Positions 34,054 through 42,727 of a stretch of 64,000 bases of DNA are shown piece after piece (within the stretch, counting starts at the first letter, position 1; each line of letters opens with the position of its first letter). The stretch covers positions 9,082,501 to 9,146,500 of the forward strand of contig NZ_CP163435.1 of the NCBI RefSeq assembly GCF_041051975.1, written 5' to 3'. Below the pieces are notes generated by a model. The model saw only the letters and a program-made list of their open reading frames with translations, searched no databases and was not told the origin of the DNA. The stretch is from Streptomyces sp. R21. Lineage in GTDB: Bacteria; Actinomycetota; Actinomycetes; Streptomycetales; Streptomycetaceae. The position numbers and the translations under genes were made by a program.

Positions 34054-35145
34054 TCAGCTTCGTGGCGCCGCGGTGCTCTGTCTCGTCACCAGGCTGGTCG
34101 GGACGAGGTCGGTCCCGGGCGGGGAGCCGCCGCGGGTGCGGATCTGCCGGAGGACGCCCTGGACGCAGCGGCGGCCCACCTCGGCGAAGTCCTGGTGGAC
34201 GGTGGTGAGGGGCGGGACGAAGTACGCGGCGTCGGCGATGTCGTCGAAGCCCACGACGCTGATGTCGGCAGGGACGGCGAGGCCGCGTTCGTGGAAGGCG
34301 CGCAGCAGCCCCAGGGCCATCTGGTCGTTGGAGACGAACACGGCGGTGCAGTCGGGTTGTTCGGCGAGTGCGAGACCGGCCGCGTAGCCGGACTCGGCCG
34401 ACCAGTCGCCGTGCAGGGGCGGCGGCACCGGCCGTCCGGCCTCCTCCAGGACGGCGCGCCAGGCCTGGGTGCGACGCTGCCCGGAGAAGGACGCCTGAGG
34501 ACCCGTCACATGCCATACGGTGCGGTGGCCCAGGTCGAGCAGATGCCGCACGGCCTTCCGCGCGCCGTCGGCCTGGTCCGTGTCGACCACGCTGTAGCGG
34601 TCCCCGGCGTCGGAGTCCACGACGACCGCGTGCACCCCGGGTGGCAGTTGCACCGTGCCGGTGTCGAGCAGATGGATCTCCATGATGACGATCACGGCGT
34701 CGACGGCCAGCTCGCCCATCCGCGTGAAGGCCCCGAGCACGTTGTCCTGGGTCGGCACGTCGATGGGGATCAGCGTGATCGCGTACCCCTCGGCCGCGGC
34801 GTGCGTGGCGATCGCCTCCACGGTGCGGCTGTTGCCCGTCGAGGACAGGCTGAAGAGGATCACGCCGATGGTGTTGAACTGGCCGTAACGCAGGGCGCGC
34901 GCGGCGCTGTTGGGCCGGTAGCCCAGTTCCCGCATCGCCGCGAGCACCTGCTCCCGGGTCGAACCGATCACTCCGGGATGACCGTTGGAGACCCGCGAGA
35001 CCGTCTGGGACGAGACGCCCGCGAGCTGGGCGACATCGGCCATGGAGACCCGCTGCTTGCGGCGGCCGCCGGGCACGCCGGAGCCGCCCCGCTGGGCACC
35101 GCCCGCGGGTGCGGGGACCGGCTCCTCGCGGTGGTTCACGTCCAT
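34054..35145 (-). CDS. LacI-family regulator, likely sugar-responsive
   Basis: 363 aa from ATG 35145 (GAGGAA upstream); the longer frame would read through the operators. The N-terminal helix-turn-helix is MADVAQLAGVSSQTVSRVSN with hinge helix RPNSAARALRYG. The periplasmic-binding-like sensor (about 85-345) includes IGVILFSLSSTGN, VVVDSDAGDRYSVVDTDQ and ADISVVGFDDIADAAYFVPP. It faces a secreted GH5 glycosidase across an intergenic region with two perfect palindromes, so it likely represses itself and the glycosidase until its sugar arrives. Confidence 0.92.
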   Translation of the reverse strand: MDVNHREEPVPAPAGGAQRGGSGVPGGRRKQRVSMADVAQLAGVSSQTVSRVSNGHPGVIGSTREQVLAAMRELGYRPNSAARALRYGQFNTIGVILFSLSSTGNSRTVEAIATHAAAEGYAITLIPIDVPTQDNVLGAFTRMGELAVDAVIVIMEIHLLDTGTVQLPPGVHAVVVDSDAGDRYSVVDTDQADGARKAVRHLLDLGHRTVWHVTGPQASFSGQRRTQAWRAVLEEAGRPVPPPLHGDWSAESGYAAGLALAEQPDCTAVFVSNDQMALGLLRAFHERGLAVPADISVVGFDDIADAAYFVPPLTTVHQDFAEVGRRCVQGVLRQIRTRGGSPPGTDLVPTSLVTRQSTAAPRS

Positions 35146-35262
35146 CGCTTCCTCACTCCCGCTTCCCTCGACCCCGGGGCGTCGCCACGCGGTGCAACGG
35201 ATGTTACGCGTGGGAAACCTTGACGAGCGCTGGGGCGGGTGCCACGATTCCGACGCCCTGAA

Positions 35263-35340
35263 GTTTACGTAAACATCGCTGCGGGGGCAGCCCGGCCGAT
35301 GGTTTGGCCGCTCCTGTGTGTCCAGCGTGTTTACGTAAAC
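35263..35340. promoter_or_regulatory. Two LacI-type operators
   Basis: Two identical perfect palindromes GTTTACGTAAAC at 35263-35274 and 35329-35340, centres 66 bp apart, 118-195 nt upstream of the LacI start and over 500 nt before the GH5 start. The central C-G pair and AT-rich arms fit LacI-family sites, and paired sites allow looping. Confidence 0.85.
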
Positions 35341-35600
35341 ATGGCGTGGCGATTCGGTGGAGCAGGGAGGAGCGGAACGGTGGTTCCCAGCACCGCAGGC
35401 AAGAAGGCCCAGTGCCCGGCGGCCGACCGCCCCGGCGCGGCGAGCGCCGACCGAACGCCGGCTCGACGGTGGACGCCGGCCGACCGTCGTGACGGCCGGT
35501 CCCGCCAAGAGCTTGGGGTCATGTGTGCCCTGAGAACGTCGACGCCGACACGGAGGCGCGCGCCCGCGGCGCCTTCCCCACCGCTCCCGCGCCGCTGAGC

Positions 35601-35707
35601 CTCTCCTTCTCCCTCACGCCAACAAGCACGCCTCTCCTTCTCCCTCACGCCAACACGCGCAGAGGGCGCCGGTCTCCCTCACGCCGACAAGCACAGAGGG
35701 CGCCGGT
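35601..35707. repeat. Short imperfect tandem repeats before the GH5 gene
   Basis: Three unequal repeats share the core CTCCCTCACGCC(A/G)ACA: 35601-35630, 35632-35672 and 35673-35707. The second and third also share CAGAGGGCGCCGGT. They lie 135-240 nt before the GH5 start, in the untranslated or promoter region. The rest of 35341-35841 shows no gene. Confidence 0.7.
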
Positions 35708-35841
35708 AGCCACCGGCCGGCACCGGGTCCATCCACGCCGAGCCGACATCGCCCGTCCGCCCCGGCACACCTCCCGACGGCCGCTCCCCCCTACGCAGAG
35801 TCCCCCTGCACCGAGCCGCCACCTCCTGAAAGGGCAAGTTG

Positions 35842-36897
35842 ATGCGCAAGACCCCCGCCAGAACCCCCTTCACCCCGCGGTTGCGTGCCGCCGTCGTGGC
35901 GGTCGCGATCGCCGCGGTCAGCGGTACGACCCTCGCGGGCAGCCCCGCCTCCGCCGCCCCGACCACCGACACGACCCAGTTCAAGGGCGTCAACTGGGCC
36001 GACCCGCGTGACAACTACGCCGACGACCCGGTCGTACTGTCCGGCCTGTCGACCACCGACACCTACGCCCAGACCTACGCCAAGGCCAGCCGGGTCATCT
36101 CGGCGTTCCGCGCGAACCTCGGTGCCAACACCGTCCGGCTGCCCATCAACCCGTACACGGTCAACGGCCCCTACTGGAAGTCGTATCGGGGCGTCATCGA
36201 CGCGGCGACCGCCCAGGGCTTCAAGGTCATCGTCTCCTACTGGGAGGGAACGGGCGCCCAGAAGGACGGCTTCATCGACGACCAGGCCACCTACTGGCCC
36301 ATGTGGAACACCGTGGTCAAGGCCTACAAGGGCAACTCCCGGGTCTACTTCGAGCCGATGAACGAGCCGCACGGCTACACCGACACCGAGTGGGCCGACA
36401 TCGCCGCCAAGTGGCTGGCCACCTACCCGGCGGTCCCGCGGGGCCGGGTGTTCGTCAGCGGCGCGGGCTACAACGACCACGTCACCTCGGTCTGCGCCGA
36501 CCCGCGTCTGAAGGGCACCTATCTCTCGCTGCACCACTACGGGTTCTGGAAGGACTACGCCACTTACGACCAGTGGGTGGCCGACCTCAAGGAGCGCATC
36601 GGGGACTGCGCGGGCCGGACCGTCGCCGACGAGTTCGGGGCGCCCATGACCACCGGCCTCGACTACAACAAGGCGACTCCCGACAACAACTCCATCAATT
36701 TCATCCAGGCCGACACCGACACCTTCCGCAAGCTCGGGATGGGGTCCGTGTACTGGCCCGGCCTGCGCACCGATGACACGTACTCGATCCAGAAGCTGAT
36801 CGGTGACGCCACCCGCCCCTGGCTGGCCACCACCAACCAGTCCGGTGCGGACCGGCTCGCCTGGGCCTGGGGCCGCGGCAGGGCCGTCCGTCCCTGA
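35842..36897 (+). CDS. Secreted GH5 glycoside hydrolase (cellulase family)
   Basis: 351 aa from ATG 35842 with AAAGGG upstream. Signal peptide: LRAAVVAVAIAAVSGTTLAG, cleavage likely after SPASAA. The (beta/alpha)8 GH5 domain follows: ANTVRLPINPYTVNG, catalytic acid in YFEPMNEPHGYTD (Glu175), LSLHHYGFWKDYATYDQW, and nucleophile in VADEFGAP (Glu264). It is expected to cut beta-linked polysaccharides such as cellulose, mannan or related glucans; no binding module is attached. It ends at a strong hairpin, and a LacI regulator with operators lies upstream. Confidence 0.92.
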   Translation: MRKTPARTPFTPRLRAAVVAVAIAAVSGTTLAGSPASAAPTTDTTQFKGVNWADPRDNYADDPVVLSGLSTTDTYAQTYAKASRVISAFRANLGANTVRLPINPYTVNGPYWKSYRGVIDAATAQGFKVIVSYWEGTGAQKDGFIDDQATYWPMWNTVVKAYKGNSRVYFEPMNEPHGYTDTEWADIAAKWLATYPAVPRGRVFVSGAGYNDHVTSVCADPRLKGTYLSLHHYGFWKDYATYDQWVADLKERIGDCAGRTVADEFGAPMTTGLDYNKATPDNNSINFIQADTDTFRKLGMGSVYWPGLRTDDTYSIQKLIGDATRPWLATTNQSGADRLAWAWGRGRAVRP

Positions 36898-36919
36898 CCC
36901 GGTCGCCCCGTTCAACTGC

Positions 36920-36955
36920 CGGTCGGCCGCGGTGTTCTCGCACCGCGGCCGACCG
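36920..36955 (+). terminator. Strong hairpin terminator after GH5
   Basis: Perfect 15-bp stem (CGGTCGGCCGCGGTG and CACCGCGGCCGACCG) with loop TTCTCG, 23 nt after the GH5 stop codon. Confidence 0.85.
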
Positions 36956-37112
36956 CGTGAACCATCAGGACTACACGCGCTCCGACAGGATCATTGCCTC
37001 GGTTGTGATCGGGTCTTCGGGTGATTCTGGCTCATCAGTCACCCCGTCACGAGTGACTGTCACCTGGCTCGCCATCAACTACCTTGCCATTACGCGAAGT
37101 TGAGTCACATCG

Positions 37113-37442
37113 GTGACGACGACCCGAGCGGCCGCTCGCCCCCAGGGGGTCGTCAGTCGGCTGCCCCTGGATGCGGCGAGCCCGCTGTGCATCCCGGAGG
37201 ACCTGTCGGTCGGAGCCCGCCACGACTACCAGCTCACGGCGCGGGACGCGGTCGTACTGCGGCTGAGCCACCGGCAGATGGGCCTGGGCGGCGACAGCAG
37301 CTGGGGAGCGCACACGCACGACGAGTGCGAGCTGTTCGCCGACCGCGACTACTCCTACACCTACCGGCTGCGTTCCGTCGCCGACATCGACAAGGCGCTC
37401 GAGGCCGTACGGCGGCCCACGGCAGGGGAGTTCACCGGGTAG
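37113..37442 (+). pseudogene. Beta-galactosidase (GH2) C-terminal remnant
   Basis: The frame contains VVLRLSHRQMGLGGDSSWGA and HTHDECELFADRDYSYTYRL, which is the conserved end of domain 5 of large LacZ-type beta-galactosidases (the RQMG-x-GGD-x-SWG motif). Only the last ~100 of about 1,000 residues are present and the part before it is non-homologous, so it is a truncated relic. It lies beside a LacI regulator and a secreted glycosidase, hinting at a former sugar-use locus. Confidence 0.75.
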
Positions 37443-37623
37443 CGCTCGGGCGGCCGGGAGTCAGCCGCAGCGGGGGAGTCGACAACGGACGTCCACTGTG
37501 AACAGTTGAGTGTCCGTCATAGGGGTCGATCGGCGGATAAGTCGGGCCGTTCGGCCCCTTGTCGTGGGCGCGCGGCGCACTCACCCTGACGCCATCTCCA
37601 CCGAGCTGCTCAGGGGGACCGTC

Positions 37624-38958
37624 ATGTCGCGGCCGCGCTCTGCCCTTCGAAGACTCCTCGCCGTCCTGTCCGCCTGCGTGTTGGGCGCTTCCGCCGGGTT
37701 GGCGCTCGCCCCGGTCGCGACGGCCGAACCGGCCACGCCGGTCGGCTATCCGGCGGGCGCGACCGCCACCCGGTACGCCGGGCTCGCCTTCGACACCTGC
37801 ACGGCCCCGTCCCTGGCCACCGTGCAGGCCTGGAGCGCCTCGCCGTACCGCGCACTCGGCGTCTACGTCTCGGGCGTCAACCGCACCTGCGCACAGCCGC
37901 AGTTGACCGCCGCGTGGGTGGCGTCCGTGTCGCATCTCAAGTGGCGCCTGCTGCCCATCCACAAGGGCCTGCAGCCTCCCTGCGGGGCCCGGCCGTCCGA
38001 CGCCAAGATCAGCACGAGCCCGGCGACGGCCCGGTCGCAGGGCACCAGCGCGGCCGGAGAGGCGGTGGCGGCGGCCAAGAACCTGGGCATGCTGACCGGC
38101 AGCGCCCTCTACAACGACATCGAGAACTACCCCCAGACCGACAGCGCCTGCCGCGCCGCCGTGCTGAACTACGCCTCGGCGTGGACCAAGGAGCTGCACC
38201 GGCTCGGATACGTCTCCGGCGTCTACATGAACCTCACCCTGGGCGCCAAGCAACTGGCCGACGTCTACACCTCGACGACGTACGCACGACCCGATGCCCT
38301 GTGGATCGCACGCTACGACGGCGTCGACTCCCTCAAGGGCTGGGCCGGCGTCGCCGACTCCAAGTGGGCCGTGCACCAGCGTGCCAAGCAGTTCCGCGGC
38401 GGCCACGACGAGACGTACGGCGGCGTCACCGTGAACATCGACACCGACCGGCTCGACGCGCCTGTCGCCACGGTCGCGTACTCCTACAAGGTGACCAGCA
38501 CCACCACACTCAACGCCCGCACCGGCCCCTCCACGAGCTACTCCGTCGCCGCGACGTACGCGCCCGGCTCGGCGCTGAAGGTGGTCTGCCAGGCACCCGG
38601 CTCCAAAGTCGGCACCACGTCCGTGTGGGACAAGCTCGGCACCGGCAGCTATGTCTCGGACCACTACGTCAACACGCCGTCGACGACCGGCTACAGCTCA
38701 CCCCTGCCCCGCTGCACCTACCCGTACCAGGTGACCTCGCCGAGCGGCCTCACCGAACGCAGCGGCCCCGGCGCGGGGTACACCACCGTCGGCACGTCGC
38801 CCAACGGGGCGCTGGCATGGGTCACTTGTCAGCGCGCCGGTTCGACGGTGGGCACGACCAAGGTCTGGGACCGGCTCGACAACGGGCACTACGTGTCGGA
38901 CTACTACGTGGCCACACCCAGCAACACCACGTACAGCAAGCCCGCTCCGCGCTGCTGA
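37624..38958 (+). CDS. Secreted DUF1906 protein with two SH3-type repeats
   Basis: 444 aa from ATG 37624 with AGGGGG upstream. Signal peptide: LLAVLSACVLGASAGLALAP. Residues about 45-280 are a DUF1906 domain, a glycoside-hydrolase-like TIM barrel: YAGLAFDTCTAPSLATVQAW, LYNDIENYP with the acidic pair, and VYMNLTLGAKQL. Two SH3-like repeats follow, SYKVTSTTTLNARTGPSTSY and YQVTSPSGLTERSGPGAGYT, each ending in PLPRC or PAPRC. They probably bind the cell wall. Muralytic activity is inferred. The stop lies exactly at the edge of an MFS relic. Confidence 0.88.
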   Translation: MSRPRSALRRLLAVLSACVLGASAGLALAPVATAEPATPVGYPAGATATRYAGLAFDTCTAPSLATVQAWSASPYRALGVYVSGVNRTCAQPQLTAAWVASVSHLKWRLLPIHKGLQPPCGARPSDAKISTSPATARSQGTSAAGEAVAAAKNLGMLTGSALYNDIENYPQTDSACRAAVLNYASAWTKELHRLGYVSGVYMNLTLGAKQLADVYTSTTYARPDALWIARYDGVDSLKGWAGVADSKWAVHQRAKQFRGGHDETYGGVTVNIDTDRLDAPVATVAYSYKVTSTTTLNARTGPSTSYSVAATYAPGSALKVVCQAPGSKVGTTSVWDKLGTGSYVSDHYVNTPSTTGYSSPLPRCTYPYQVTSPSGLTERSGPGAGYTTVGTSPNGALAWVTCQRAGSTVGTTKVWDRLDNGHYVSDYYVATPSNTTYSKPAPRC

Positions 38959-39631
38959 CCGGGCGGGTCCTCCAGGGCATCGGCGCGGCGCTGCTGTCCC
39001 CGGCCGCGCCGTCGATCGTCACGACCAACATCCACGGCGAGGAACGCAACAAGGCCCTGGGCGTATGGGCGGCGATCGGCGGCACCGGCTCGGCGGCGCC
39101 CTGACCGACGGCCCCGGCTGGCAATGGGTGGTCTTCTACATCAACATCCCCGTCGGCATCCTCGCCCTGGCCGCCCTCCCGAGGCTGCTCCCGGCCCCCG
39201 CGCCGCGGCCCGCCCGGCTCGATCTGCCCGGCGCCCTACTGGTCACCGCGGGCACCGGCTCGCTCATGTACGGCCTGGTGAAGGCGGGCGACAGCGGCTG
39301 GGCCGGCCTCTCCGCCGTGCTGCCGCTCGTCGGTGCCCTTGTGCTCTACGGTGTGTTCGTCACCGTCGAACGCACAGGGCGGGCTCCGCTGATGGACCTG
39401 CGGATGCTCACCCGGCGTCCGGTGGTCGCGGGCGCGTTCCTGATGCTGGTCGCCACCGCTCTGCTGATCGCGTACTGCTTCCTGGGCTCGGTCCATCTCC
39501 AACATGCGCGCGGTCTCAGTCCGCTCAGGACAGGGCTGGTGTTCCTGCCGGTGGCCGTCGCCACGGGGGTCTGCGTGCTCCTCGTACCGCGGGGGAAGCC
39601 GCAGTTGACAGGTGGGCCGCATGTGCACTGA
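38952..39631 (+). pseudogene. DHA2-type MFS pump, truncated and broken
   Basis: The first frame reads LLTGRVLQGIGAALLSPAAP, then GEERNKALGVWAAIGGTGSA and hits a stop at 39104. The next frame continues GGALTDGPGWQWVVFYINIP and goes on to 39631. The N-terminal ~90 residues and the C-terminal half are missing. The internal gap of about six residues fits a deletion between short direct repeats (CTCGGCG). Its first codons overlap the stop of the DUF1906 gene, so a recombination joint is there. Confidence 0.82.
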
Positions 39632-39749
39632 CCGGCGCCATGACGCCCATCGGGCTGTCAGGTCCTGAAGATGCCGTGCGGCACACGGAGGTTGCCGGCG
39701 GCGCTGCACCCTTAAGCTCTGCCTGGGGTAGAACGACGGGGGTGCGCGC

Positions 39750-42689
39750 ATGCATGTGCCTGATCCGAGCAAGTCACGTCTGGTGCTCATCGGGACCGGA
39801 ACGTACGCGGACGACGCGCTGTACGACCTGCCCTCCGTGAGGCGGGGTACGACAGCACTCGTAGACCTGCTGACGCAGTCGCGGACCGGGCTCTTTGGTC
39901 CCCGGGACCCCGTGGTGCTGCTGGATGCGGAGCCTCGGGACATGAGCAGAGCCCTGGACCAGGCGTCGAAGCAGGCAGAGGACACGCTCGTTCTGTACTA
40001 CGCGGGCCATGGGCTGGTGGACGACAGGGGTGAGCTGTACCTCGGGGCGAGGTCGACCGACCCCGGCCTCCTCGCGACGACCGCACTGGCCTTCAGGGTG
40101 GTCAGGGACGTCCTGGCCGCCAGCAGGGCGCGCTACCTACTGGTGATCCTCGACTGCGACTTCAGTGGGCGGGCCGTGGGTGCCAGGACTGACGACGAGA
40201 GTGCGCTCTCCGGACAATTGCATGTCGAGGGGACGTACGTGCTGGCCTCGTCGTCGGGCACGCAGGTGTCGTTCGTTCACGAAAAGGACGAGTACCCGGC
40301 CTTCACCGCTGAGCTCATCAATCTCCTCCGTCGAGGCGCGAGCGACGGGCCGGAATTCCATACGCCGGAGTCCCTCTTCCACAGCCTCACCAGGGCAGCA
40401 ACCAGCAAGGGAATACCCCGTCCGATGCGGACGGTGATGGGCGACGTCGATCTGGCCCTGGCCAGGAACATCGCCTACCGCGAACCTCGTACCGAGTCCC
40501 TCCTGCCCGAAGCCGAAGCCGAAGCCGAAGCCGAAGCCGAGGTTGAAGCCGAAGCCGAAGCTGCCCCGCTGCCCCGGTGGTCCGTACCCGGCTTCGCGGG
40601 GGAGACCTTTGCCGGGCCGGACCTGCTCGGCGTGGAAGGGGACGCGACCGCGCTGGCCGTGCTGCTCGCGTCGCGGACGCTGAGCCCGCCGCTCGCCCTG
40701 GGATTGTTCGGCAACTGGGGGAGCGGCAAGACCTTCTTCATGCACCGGCTCGAAGAAGGCATACAGAAGTTGACCAGCGAGGCGGGCGAGGACTCCGCGT
40801 TCTGCGACCAAGTGGTCAGCGTGTGGTTCAACGCCTGGCACTACGCCGAGGCCAATGTGTGGGCGAGCCTCCTCCAACAGATCTTCGGACAGTTGTGCCG
40901 CGTCAAGGACGCGCCCGAGCGGATGCTCGACGAGGCGATGCGGCAGGTGCGGGGAGTGCAGGAGACCAAGGCTGAGGCTCTCGCGGAGAGCAAGGCCGCC
41001 CAGCGCACCGTGGTGAAGGCCAAGGCAGAGGTCGACCGGGTCGAGAAGGAGCACCAGCATGCCCTGGAGGAGGCGGCGAAACCACGCGTCCAGGATCTCC
41101 TGGCAGCCGACAGCAAGGCCCTGACCGCATTCGAGAAGGCGGCCAAAGCCGTGGGGCTGGGCACATTCGCATCCGGCGCCCGCGGCATCGCCGAAGCCAT
41201 CAGGGTCTCCCGTGAACTCGCCGAGAACCGGGGGCGATTCGCGGTCGCCGGAACCTGGTACCGCACGCCGCTGCTTCTCGGCCTTGGGATCGCGGCCGTG
41301 TTGGGGGTCGCGGCATTCGTCGTCGGCAGCCTGATGCACTGGCCGTCCGGTTGGGCGGCCACGGCGGTGGGCCTGTTGTCGGGTGCGTTCGCCGGGCAGA
41401 AGCGTTACACCACGCTGGCGGGCACTCTGCTCCAGCCCGCACAGGAATTGATCAAGGAGGCCGACGCGCGGCGGGACACATTGCTGGCCGAGCAGCAGGC
41501 CAAAGAGCAGACCGTACGGGACAGCCTGCGCCTGGCCAATGCCTCCTTGGCGCTGGCCAAGGAGGCATTGGCCAGCGCCAAGGAGCGAATGCGGGAGGCC
41601 GTCGACGCGCTGGACCAACTCACGGGCGAGCGGTTGCTGGAGCGCTACCTCGCCGAGCGCGTCGCCGACGCCGAGTACGACCGCTACCTCGGAGTGGTCG
41701 CGCTGGCGCACCGCGATCTGCGCGACCTGGAGGCCTTCCTGCGCAAGTACAAGGAGGACGGCGGCGCGGGCATCGACCGGATCGTGCTCTACATCGACGA
41801 CCTCGACCGCTGCCCGCCGAAGGTGGTGGCGACCGTGCTGGAGGCCGTCCATCTGCTGCTGGCCCTGCCCCTGTTCGTCGTGGTGGTGGGGGTCGACGCC
41901 CGTTGGCTCAGCCGGTCTCTTCTCGACCAGCATCCGCTCCTGCTGAGCGGCGACGACACCGCCGAGCCCAACGCCCCACGGAGCCACGCAAACCCGGGGG
42001 ACTACCTCGACAAGATCTTCCAACTGAGCTACAGCCTGCCGCCCATGACACGGAAGAACTCCGTCGACCTGCTCACCCACAGCGCCCTCGCCGGCCAACG
42101 CCGGGCAGACGAGGGGAGCGCCGACCTGGAAGCAACCGTTTCGGCGACCGCCGATGGATTTGTGACGCCGTCCGCTGAATCGGCCACCGATGCCGCGCCC
42201 CAGCCCGGCATCCCCGAATCGGTCCCCCTGGCCCGCGACATCGGCGAGGCAGCCGCCGAAGCATTGGTTCTCGGTTCGGACGAACTGCGCCTGCTCGAAG
42301 CCGTCGCCCCCGTGGTCGGGTCCTCGCCCCGCATCGCCAAGCGGTTCCTCAACGTCTACCGCGTCATGAAGGCACGGATCGTGACCGATCGCGAGCTCCA
42401 GGACCGCCTCGGACCGTCCGGCGACGTATCGCTGATGGTGCTCACGGCGCTCATCGTGGGTTTCCCGGTCGCCGTCCCGAACGCCTTGGCGGTCGCTCCG
42501 CACGAACTTCCCGTGCGGGACTGGCTGAACACCGGCGTCCGGCCCGCGCTGAGCGGCGCTGAAGCCGCGCGGCTTTCTGAATTCATGGATACGGCCCAGG
42601 AGTTGGACGGCCTCACCGTCGGTGCATTGTGGTCGTGGCTGCCGTTGGTGCGGCGGTACGCGTGGCCGGTCGCGGCGGCGGATGCCTGA
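39750..42689 (+). CDS. Caspase-like domain fused to a membrane KAP NTPase
   Basis: 979 aa. Residues 1-235 are a C14 caspase-like domain: RLVLIGTGTYADDALYDLPS, His87 in YYAGHG, and LDCDFSGRA (Cys136, Asp137). In related bacterial proteins this reads DCCFSG with the third residue the nucleophile; here that place is Asp, so protease activity is doubtful or uses the neighbouring Cys. A Glu-Ala run (254-271) links to a KAP NTPase: Walker A GLFGNWGSGKT (318-328), VSVWFNAWHYAEANVWASL, coiled coils, two membrane helices (about 507-550) and Walker B LYIDDLDRC (680-688). KAP proteins with effector domains are seen in phage defence and conflict systems; that role is inferred. A Nudix gene follows. Confidence 0.9.
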   Translation: MHVPDPSKSRLVLIGTGTYADDALYDLPSVRRGTTALVDLLTQSRTGLFGPRDPVVLLDAEPRDMSRALDQASKQAEDTLVLYYAGHGLVDDRGELYLGARSTDPGLLATTALAFRVVRDVLAASRARYLLVILDCDFSGRAVGARTDDESALSGQLHVEGTYVLASSSGTQVSFVHEKDEYPAFTAELINLLRRGASDGPEFHTPESLFHSLTRAATSKGIPRPMRTVMGDVDLALARNIAYREPRTESLLPEAEAEAEAEAEVEAEAEAAPLPRWSVPGFAGETFAGPDLLGVEGDATALAVLLASRTLSPPLALGLFGNWGSGKTFFMHRLEEGIQKLTSEAGEDSAFCDQVVSVWFNAWHYAEANVWASLLQQIFGQLCRVKDAPERMLDEAMRQVRGVQETKAEALAESKAAQRTVVKAKAEVDRVEKEHQHALEEAAKPRVQDLLAADSKALTAFEKAAKAVGLGTFASGARGIAEAIRVSRELAENRGRFAVAGTWYRTPLLLGLGIAAVLGVAAFVVGSLMHWPSGWAATAVGLLSGAFAGQKRYTTLAGTLLQPAQELIKEADARRDTLLAEQQAKEQTVRDSLRLANASLALAKEALASAKERMREAVDALDQLTGERLLERYLAERVADAEYDRYLGVVALAHRDLRDLEAFLRKYKEDGGAGIDRIVLYIDDLDRCPPKVVATVLEAVHLLLALPLFVVVVGVDARWLSRSLLDQHPLLLSGDDTAEPNAPRSHANPGDYLDKIFQLSYSLPPMTRKNSVDLLTHSALAGQRRADEGSADLEATVSATADGFVTPSAESATDAAPQPGIPESVPLARDIGEAAAEALVLGSDELRLLEAVAPVVGSSPRIAKRFLNVYRVMKARIVTDRELQDRLGPSGDVSLMVLTALIVGFPVAVPNALAVAPHELPVRDWLNTGVRPALSGAEAARLSEFMDTAQELDGLTVGALWSWLPLVRRYAWPVAAADA
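40509..40562 (+). repeat. GAAGCC hexamer run encoding a Glu-Ala linker
   Basis: Nine near-identical hexamers (GAAGCC, with one GAGGTT and a final GAAGCT) encode eighteen residues alternating Glu with Ala or Val, between the caspase-like and KAP parts. Such simple repeats can change copy number by slippage, altering linker length without breaking the frame. Confidence 0.9.
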
Positions 42690-42727
42690 CGTAAACGCCG
42701 CATGGTCGACTGTGCCAGCATGAGCCC

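Noticed and set aside
35601-35707. CRISPR array before the GH5 gene
   Set aside because: Only three unequal, near-adjacent units, no regular spacers, no cas genes.
40509-40562. CRISPR-like or regulatory repeat at the GAAGCC run
   Set aside because: The units are adjacent hexamers without spacers and are read in frame as Glu-Ala, so it is a coding microsatellite.
40137-42503. 788-aa leftward ORF opposite the caspase-KAP gene
   Set aside because: Antisense shadow; the sense gene has Walker A, Walker B and membrane helices.
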